A stretch of DNA of 7,445 nucleotides, taken from NCBI GenBank assembly GCA_036399695.1, contig DASWMP010000170.1, forward strand, positions 1 through 7,445, in the 5' to 3' direction. The translations under genes and the position numbers were made by a program. Under the pieces are notes generated by a model, which saw only the letters and a program-made list of their open reading frames with translations, was not told the DNA's origin and did not search any database. This DNA is from DASVEE01 sp036399695 (GTDB lineage Bacteria; Acidobacteriota; Thermoanaerobaculia; Gp7-AA8). Shown here one piece after another: positions 1 through 4,091 of the stretch; the first letter of the stretch is position 1; each line of letters starts with the position of its first letter.

Positions 1-6
1 CCCCGA

Positions 7-42
7 GCCACCCGGTGTTGCGCCGCCGCTACGCCCACACCC
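7..42 (+). repeat. 36-base direct repeat, copy 1
   Basis: This block is identical over 36 bases to 198-233. Each copy is followed by a GGGGTCAGAGCTTCG element paired with a CAC-type inverse element, so the two copies mark the left edge of a duplicated segment (about 7-103 and 198-320). The second segment carries about 35 extra bases between block and element. No gene is apparent in it. Confidence 0.9.
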
Positions 43-54
43 TCTCAGATCGAT

Positions 55-103
55 GGGGTCAGAGCTTCGGCCCGTCGTACAGAAAGAGCGAAGGTGTGAC
101 CCC
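55..103. repeat. REPIN-like inverted pair 1 (GAG/CAC type)
   Basis: The left arm GGGGTCAGAGCTTCG (55-69) faces the right arm CGAAGGTGTGACCCC (89-103) across a 19-base loop. The arms pair at 13 of 15 positions; the two exceptions would both be G opposite G. Two REP units in opposite orientation separated by a short loop is the arrangement called a REPIN in Pseudomonas and enterobacteria. Assignment to that class rests on this geometry plus the RAYT gene at the right end of the window. Confidence 0.75.
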
Positions 104-151
104 TGCGCCATGCCCGCCGTGGGCGCGACCGGCATCATCACCAGTATCCGC

Positions 152-196
152 GGTCAGACCTTCGATCTGCGCTCGAAAAACCGAAGGTCTGACCCC
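152..196. repeat. REPIN-like inverted pair 2 (GAC type, perfect arms)
   Basis: GGTCAGACCTTCG (152-164) and CGAAGGTCTGACC (182-194) are perfect 13-base inverted arms around a 17-base loop; the right unit continues CC to 196. This pair is of the GAC subtype in both arms, unlike pairs 1 and 3. As RNA or single-stranded DNA it would form the most stable hairpin of the array. Confidence 0.8.
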
Positions 197-197
197 G

Positions 198-233
198 GCC
201 ACCCGGTGTTGCGCCGCCGCTACGCCCACACCC
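198..233 (+). repeat. 36-base direct repeat, copy 2
   Basis: This is identical to 7-42 and starts 191 bases later. It follows directly on inverted pair 2. Identity stops sharply at 234, after which the two copies differ until the CAGATC(G/A)AT sequence that leads into the GAG-type element in both (46-69 and 272-295). Confidence 0.9.
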
Positions 234-250
234 CCTTGGGAAGGGTCGTA

Positions 251-269
251 CCTCGCCAATGCGGCGAGG
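251..269. repeat. 7-base hairpin inside the second duplicated segment
   Basis: CCTCGCC (251-257) and GGCGAGG (263-269) are perfect inverted arms around a 5-base loop. They lie in the extra bases that distinguish the second duplicated segment from the first. The role is unknown; it could be part of an insertion or an older hairpin lost from the first copy. Confidence 0.5.
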
Positions 270-280
270 CGCAGATCAAT

Positions 281-320
281 GGGGTCAGAGCTTCGTACAG
301 AAAGAGCGAAGGTGTGACCC
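281..320. repeat. REPIN-like inverted pair 3 (GAG/CAC type)
   Basis: GGGGTCAGAGCTTCG (281-295) faces CGAAGGTGTGACCC (307-320) across an 11-base loop. Subtypes and the right-hand loop sequence match pair 1, but the loop is shorter, so pair 3 and pair 1 are copies of one unit that differ by a small indel in the loop. Confidence 0.75.
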
Positions 321-342
321 TCAACCACGAACCGCGGGCGCT

Positions 343-416
343 GGAGGAAAACAAAGGTCTGACCCCCGAATGCCTGACCGGAGGAAAACGAAGGTCTGAC
401 CCCCGAATGCCTGACC
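343..416 (+). repeat. Two tandem 37-base units, each with a reverse GAC-type element
   Basis: Units 343-379 and 380-416 abut exactly and differ at one base (A353 against G390). Each contains a reverse element, (C)(A/G)AAGGTCTGACCCC, at 352-366 and 389-403. A fragment of a third unit seems to follow (CGAATGCC near 419-426). Between 427 and about 515 I see no gene, only a 10-base palindrome at 455-464. Confidence 0.85.
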
Positions 417-515
417 GCCGAATGCCACGGACCACTGCTTCCCTAGGCTGCGGGGCGGATCCGCGCCCCCGATCGCTGGCTCAGTGCTTGCTCGACACCG
501 CCGCATCCGCAATCC

Positions 516-1077
516 GAGGACGCCGCCGCTGTCACGCTGACCGACACCGTACCCGCCGGAACGACGTTCGCCTCAATCCGACCCCGGCAAACAACACCAG
601 CACCGCGATCGTCGCCGCCGCCCCCGCGACCGCCGACTTGGTGATCACCAAGAACGCCGGCAGCGCCAATGTCGCCGCGGCTGGCGCCGTCACCTACACG
701 ATCGGCGTGACCAACAACGGCGACGCCACCGCGACCGCCGTCACCGACATCCTCCCCGCCGGCACGACCTTCGTCTCCGCGACCCCAACCAGGGAACCTG
801 CAGCGGTACGACGACCGTCACCTGCAACGCCGGCACGCTCGCCTCCGGCGCGTCAATGAGCATCACCCTCGTCGTCAACGCCCCGGCCGCCGCCTGCCCC
901 TTCGCCAACACCGCCACCGTCACAGCCACTCAACCCGATCCAACCCCCGGGAACAACGCCGCCACGTCGACTGTCACAGTCGCCGCGGCCGCCGCCGCAG
1001 TCCCCACCCTCTCCGAGTGGATGCTCGCCCTCCTCGGCATCCTCCTCGGCCTGGCCGCGGTGCTGAAGTTGAAGTAG
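516..1077 (+). pseudogene. Remnant of a DUF11-repeat surface protein with IPTL-CTERM tail
   Basis: Three reading-frame pieces read as one protein family. Frame 3 (about 516-571) gives a DUF11 motif, EDAAAVTLTDTVPAGTTFAS. It breaks inside the domain and frame 2 resumes at a domain end (NPTPANNTS, about 576) and a further DUF11 domain (ADLVITK, then LPAGTTFVSATP). At about 785-786 one base is missing, and frame 1 continues NQGTCSGTTTVTCNAGTLASGAS to the end. The C-terminus has VPTLSEW, a hydrophobic stretch and a basic end (KLK), the layout of IPTL-CTERM sorting signals, which are linked to exosortase XrtH in other bacteria. The signal peptide and N-terminal part are absent; the left edge runs into the repeat patchwork. 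The internal loss of most of one domain supports true decay, though the one-base shift alone could be a sequencing error. Confidence 0.75.
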
Positions 1078-1083
1078 CCCTCC

Positions 1084-1126
1084 ATGCCACGGGAGCGCCG
1101 GCCGACGCCGGCGCTCCCGTGGGCAT
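1084..1126 (+). terminator. Strong GC hairpin after the DUF11 remnant
   Basis: A perfect 16-base stem (1087-1102 with 1107-1122) closes on a 4-base loop CGAC, and ATG/CAT extend the symmetry outward with one bulged C. It begins 7 bases after the TAG stop. No T run follows, so it is either a hairpin-only terminator or an mRNA 3' stabiliser. It is well conserved although the gene before it is broken, which may indicate recent decay. Confidence 0.65.
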
Positions 1127-1182
1127 CACCGCCACCGACGGTCACCTGTTGAGTAGATGCCGCTCGTGGCCCGGGACTTGGA

Positions 1183-1188
1183 TTTAAT
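1183..1188 (+). promoter_or_regulatory. Possible -10 element of selO
   Basis: TTTAAT lies 8 bases before the selO ATG in otherwise GC-rich sequence. I see no convincing -35 box or Shine-Dalgarno. The spacing would place transcription start at or beside the ATG, giving a leaderless message. The same arrangement recurs before the DUF1330 gene. Confidence 0.35.
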
Positions 1189-1196
1189 CGTCCTCG

Positions 1197-2669
1197 ATGA
1201 CGCCATTCCCATTCGACAACAGCTACGCTCGGCTGCCGGAGCGCTTCTTTACGCGCACCGCCCCCACGCCGGTGGCCGCTCCTCGCCTTATCCATTTAAA
1301 CCACGCGCTCGCCAATGACCTCGGGCTCGACGGCGAGGCACTCGCCGCCGACGGAACCGCAGTGTTCGCCGGCAACGTCATCCCTGAAGGGGCGGAGCCG
1401 ATCGCGACCGCGTACGCCGGACACCAGTTCGGCTCGTTCGTGCCGCAGCTCGGCGACGGCCGGGCCGTCCTCCTCGGCGAGGTCGTCGACCGGAGCGGTG
1501 TCCGTCGCGACATTCAACTCAAAGGGGCCGGCCGGACGCCCTGGTCGCGCGGTGGCGATGGCCGGGCGGCGGTGGGGCCGGTGCTGCGGGAGTACGTCAT
1601 CAGCGAGGCTATGGCGGCGCTAGGTATCCGGACGACCCGCGCCCTCGCTGCCGTCACGACCGGCGAGCCGGTGTTCCGTGAAGACATCCTGCCCGGTGCC
1701 GTTCTGACGCGCGTGGCCTCCAGCCACATCCGAGTCGGGACGTTTCAGTATTTCGCCAGCCGCGGCGATGTGGAAGGCGTGCGGCTCCTCGCCGACCACG
1801 TCATCGCCCGCCACTATCCGGATGCGTCGGGAGCCGAGCGCCCTTACCACGCGTTGCTCGCCGCGGTCATCGAAGCGCAGGCTGCGCTCATCGCCGACTG
1901 GCTGCTCGTCGGCTTCATTCATGGGGTGATGAACACGGACAACATGTCCATCGCCGGCGAGACCATCGACTACGGGCCGTGCGCGTTCATGGACGAATAC
2001 GACCCGGCCACGGTCTTCAGCTCGATCGATCGCCACGGCCGCTACGCATACGCCAATCAGCCGGGCATCGGCGCATGGAACCTGACGCGCCTTGCGGAAT
2101 GCCTGCTGCCGCTCTTCTCCGAAGACGAGGCCGCCGCGGTCGCGGAAGCGCAGGAGACGCTGAATGCCTACGGACCAGCATTCGAGCGCCGGTATCAAGC
2201 CGGACTCCGGCGCAAGCTGGGGCTCACAACCGAACAGGATGACGACGCAGCGATCGTGCAGGATCTTCTGCAGGCCATGAAGGCGAACAAGGCCGATTTC
2301 ACTCTCACGTTCCGCCGCCTCAGCGACGCGGCCGCTGGGCATGCCGGCGACCACGCACTGGAGAGCCTTTTTATCGATCCGGCTGCTCTTCGAGAGTGGC
2401 TGCCGCGCTGGCGCCATCGCCTCGAGCAAGAGCCGACGGACGCCAAGGGGCGCGCGGCGGCGATGCGGCGGCTCAATCCTGCCTTCATCCCCCGCAATCA
2501 CCGGGTGGAGGCGGTCATCAGGGCCGCGTCCGACGACGATGACTTCGAGCCGTTCGAGGAGCTGCTCGCTGTATTGTCGCGTCCCTACGAAGACCAGCCG
2601 GAGCTCGCTGAGTACGGACAGCCACCGCAGGAAAGCCAGCGTGTCCTGCAGACGTTTTGTGGGACCTGA
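1197..2669 (+). CDS. selO: Protein adenylyltransferase SelO (YdiU/UPF0061 family)
   Basis: SelO is a pseudokinase-fold enzyme that transfers AMP from ATP to Ser, Thr or Tyr of target proteins; in E. coli and mitochondria it acts in redox stress. The 490 residues match the usual bacterial length. Family motifs run in order: YAGHQFGSFVPQLGDGRA (73-90), QLKGAGRTPWSRGGDGRAA (107-125), LTRVASSHIRVGTFQ (170-184), MNTDNM (245-250), TIDYGPCAFMDEY (256-268) and YANQPGIGAWNLTRLAE (285-301). Lys109, Glu132, Asp248, Asn249 and Asp258 line up at constant offset with the active-site residues described for Pseudomonas syringae SelO, so the enzyme should be active. The protein ends FCGT; Cys488 is third from the end, the position of selenocysteine in vertebrate SelO. 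An in-frame TAA at 1185-1187 makes ATG 1197 the first possible start. It stands alone, 139 bases before the permease gene. Confidence 0.95.
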   Translation: MTPFPFDNSYARLPERFFTRTAPTPVAAPRLIHLNHALANDLGLDGEALAADGTAVFAGNVIPEGAEPIATAYAGHQFGSFVPQLGDGRAVLLGEVVDRSGVRRDIQLKGAGRTPWSRGGDGRAAVGPVLREYVISEAMAALGIRTTRALAAVTTGEPVFREDILPGAVLTRVASSHIRVGTFQYFASRGDVEGVRLLADHVIARHYPDASGAERPYHALLAAVIEAQAALIADWLLVGFIHGVMNTDNMSIAGETIDYGPCAFMDEYDPATVFSSIDRHGRYAYANQPGIGAWNLTRLAECLLPLFSEDEAAAVAEAQETLNAYGPAFERRYQAGLRRKLGLTTEQDDDAAIVQDLLQAMKANKADFTLTFRRLSDAAAGHAGDHALESLFIDPAALREWLPRWRHRLEQEPTDAKGRAAAMRRLNPAFIPRNHRVEAVIRAASDDDDFEPFEELLAVLSRPYEDQPELAEYGQPPQESQRVLQTFCGT

Positions 2670-2808
2670 TCGAAAGACGACGGGGTGCCGCCGGCGGGCC
2701 GCGCGCGGCGCGGCAGGCGTTCGTTGGCCAAGCCTGCACGGGCGCGCTTCGTACGAACGCGTTTCACGCCGAAGCGTTGCGCCGGTCGTCTAAGATGCGT
2801 GGCCACCC
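2670..2808. other. selO-permease spacer with short inverted repeats
   Basis: No gene is seen. The spacer holds GCAGGC/GCCTGC (2713-2718 with 2732-2737) around a loop containing TTGGCCAA, a 6-base TGCCGC/GCGGCA pair (2686-2691 with 2710-2715), and a perfect 10-base palindrome TTCGTACGAA (2748-2757). The first two could end the selO transcript, although no T run follows; the palindrome could be an operator for the permease gene. None of the repeat elements found elsewhere in the window occurs here. Confidence 0.4.
2791..2796 (+). promoter_or_regulatory. Possible -10 element of the permease gene
   Basis: TAAGAT lies 12 bases before the GTG start at 2809. There is no good -35 match and no Shine-Dalgarno in the gap. 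It would give a leader of only a few bases. The ATG within it (2795) opens a five-codon frame ending in a TGA that overlaps the GTG start, which could be chance. Confidence 0.3.
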
Positions 2809-3693
2809 GTGAACGCCAATCGCAAAGCGCATCTGCAGATTCACTTCTGCGTCGTTCTCTGGGGCTTCACCGCCATCTTCGGCCGGCTGATCTCGCTGCC
2901 CGCGCTGCCGCTGGTGTGGTGGCGCATGACTCTCGTGGCGGTGATCCTCGCCTGTGTTCCGCGCGTATGGCGTGAATGGCGGCGCATGCCGGCCAGGCTC
3001 CTCGCCGCCTACAGCGGCGTCGGCTGCCTGATCGCCCTGCACTGGCTGACGTTTTACGGCTCGATCAAGCTCTCCAACGCCTCCGTCGGTGCAACATGCA
3101 TGGCACTCGCGCCGGTCTTTCTCTCGATCGTAGAGCCGCTCATCGTCGGCCGGCGGTTCAACGTGCGCGAGCTGCTGCTCGGCATCGTCATGGTCCCGGG
3201 TGTCGTGATGGTGATCGGCGGCGTCCCGGGCGGTATGCGCGGCGGCATCGCCCTGGGCATCCTCTCAGCGATGTTCGTGGCAGTGTTCGGAACGCTGAAC
3301 AAGCGGCTCGTACACCACGCCGACCCGCTCGCCGTGACGGCCATCGAGCTCGCCGCCGGCGCGCTCCTGCTCACCGTCTTCGGTCCGCTGCTGATGCCGC
3401 CGGTGTTCCGATTGCCGACAGGGCACGACGCGCTGTTGCTGCTCATCCTCGCCGTCGGCTGTACGATCCTGCCGTTCACGCTCGCGCTCATCGCGCTGCG
3501 CCACCTCACCGCCTTCGCGGCCCAACTCGCGGTGAACCTCGAGCCGGTCTACGCCATCCTTCTCGGCAGCGTCCTGCTTCACGAGCACCGGCAACTCGAT
3601 CCTCTCTTCTATGCCGGCGTCCTGATCATCCTCGGCGCCGTCCTCACCTATCCGCTGCTCGTGCGCGAACAACCCGCACCTCCCCTCCCGTAG
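2809..3693 (+). CDS. EamA/DMT-superfamily permease
   Basis: This is an inner-membrane carrier of the drug/metabolite transporter superfamily, whose members export amino acids, metabolites or drugs; the substrate cannot be read from sequence. The 294 residues contain about ten hydrophobic segments (roughly 11-30, 35-53, 66-84, 92-112, 121-139, 145-163, 174-196, 208-230, 236-257 and 268-285), arranged as two EamA halves. The first half ends with NASVGATCMALAPVFLSIVE (90-109) and the second with the matching family signature NLEPVYAILLGSVLLHE (243-259). An in-frame TAA at 2791-2793 and no ATG before residue 40 support the GTG start at 2809, which keeps the first membrane segment intact. The tail after residue 286 is short and proline-rich. 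It is probably monocistronic: the spacer before it is 139 bases and a repeat array begins 26 bases after its stop. Confidence 0.9.
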   Translation: MNANRKAHLQIHFCVVLWGFTAIFGRLISLPALPLVWWRMTLVAVILACVPRVWREWRRMPARLLAAYSGVGCLIALHWLTFYGSIKLSNASVGATCMALAPVFLSIVEPLIVGRRFNVRELLLGIVMVPGVVMVIGGVPGGMRGGIALGILSAMFVAVFGTLNKRLVHHADPLAVTAIELAAGALLLTVFGPLLMPPVFRLPTGHDALLLLILAVGCTILPFTLALIALRHLTAFAAQLAVNLEPVYAILLGSVLLHEHRQLDPLFYAGVLIILGAVLTYPLLVREQPAPPLP

Positions 3694-3718
3694 ATCATCA
3701 CGTCCCTCCCTGCATCGC

Positions 3719-3791
3719 GGGGTCAGAGCTTCGTTCCTCGTGCGGTGGGGTCAGAGCTTCGTTCCTCCCGTGGCTAGGGGTCAGAGCTTCG
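3719..3791 (+). repeat. Three forward GAG-type elements
   Basis: Identical copies of GGGGTCAGAGCTTCG lie at 3719-3733, 3747-3761 and 3777-3791, starting 28 and 30 bases apart. The first two also share TTCCTC after the element, indicating local duplication. The array starts just downstream of the permease stop codon. Confidence 0.9.
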
Positions 3792-3799
3792 GTTCGTTC

Positions 3800-3816
3800 G
3801 TCTACACGCCGTAGAC
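3800..3816. repeat. Small hairpin at the centre of the converging array
   Basis: GTCTAC (3800-3805) and GTAGAC (3811-3816) are perfect arms around ACGCC. The hairpin lies between the last forward element (3777-3791) and the first reverse element (3840-3854), which themselves form a perfect 15-base inverted pair. The whole could fold as a nested cruciform. Confidence 0.6.
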
Positions 3817-3839
3817 ACTCAGCCTCGCGTTGCGCGCAT

Positions 3840-4002
3840 CGAAGCTCTGACCCCACCTCTCTGCACACTTTTGCGCCGTTCGAAGCTCTGATCCCATCTT
3901 TTGCGGCCCACCTGGCAACGACAGGATCGAAGCTCTGACCCCAATTTGTGCAGACGCCAATTTGTGTCACCCCACTTCTGCGTGGATCGAAGCTCTGACC
4001 CC
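3840..4002 (-). repeat. Four reverse GAG-type elements
   Basis: CGAAGCTCTGACCCC occurs at 3840-3854, 3928-3942 and 3988-4002, with a one-mismatch copy (CTGATCCC) at 3881-3895. The 3928 and 3988 copies share flanks on both sides (GGATCG before; CA, then A or T, then TTTGTGCA after) and start 60 bases apart, so they arose by duplication. CCAATTTGTG is itself repeated at 3941-3950 and 3957-3966. No gene is seen in 3694-4091; reading frames there on either strand are only translated repeats. Confidence 0.9.
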
Positions 4003-4031
4003 ATTTTGTGCACGCGTCACGAGCGCCTGCG

Positions 4032-4037
4032 TAATAC
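4032..4037 (+). promoter_or_regulatory. Possible -10 element of the peptidase gene
   Basis: TAATAC lies 54 bases before the ATG at 4092, 29 bases after the last reverse element. A TTGTGC at 4006-4011 resembles a -35 box but is 20 bases away, longer than usual. If used, the promoter would abut the repeat array. Confidence 0.25.
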
Positions 4038-4077
4038 CCGGCAACAACACACAACAGATGCCCGCGGTGTCGCGGTC

Positions 4078-4083
4078 GAGGAG
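4078..4083 (+). promoter_or_regulatory. Shine-Dalgarno of the peptidase gene
   Basis: GAGGAG lies 8 bases before ATG 4092. It is the only clear ribosome binding site in the window and decides the start. Two out-of-frame ATGs at 4084 and 4088 lie between it and the start; the first opens a three-codon frame (M-N-E-stop) that ends inside the real start region and may slow initiation. Confidence 0.6.
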
Positions 4084-4091
4084 ATGAATGA

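Noticed and set aside
455..464. 10-base palindrome GCGGATCCGC as an operator
   Set aside because: It lies in GC-rich sequence with no gene start nearby; chance is sufficient.
783..786. Programmed frameshift in the DUF11 gene
   Set aside because: A CCCC run could slip, but there is no downstream structure or family precedent, and the separate internal domain deletion near 571 points to decay or sequence error.
53..859. 268-residue protein-coding gene
   Set aside because: Its first half is translation of the repeat patchwork and its last residues follow a frameshift out of the DUF11 domain; only the middle resembles a protein, so it is described as part of a pseudogene.
1620..2501. 293-residue open frame on the - strand
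   Set aside because: It is antisense to selO, whose family motifs are intact throughout this stretch.
2976..3938. 320-residue open frame on the + strand overlapping the permease
   Set aside because: It is an Arg-rich out-of-frame shadow of the permease gene that then runs through the repeat array.
3719..4002. CRISPR array
   Set aside because: The repeated unit is only 15 bases, spacing varies from 28 to 60 bases, orientation flips halfway, and no cas gene is visible.
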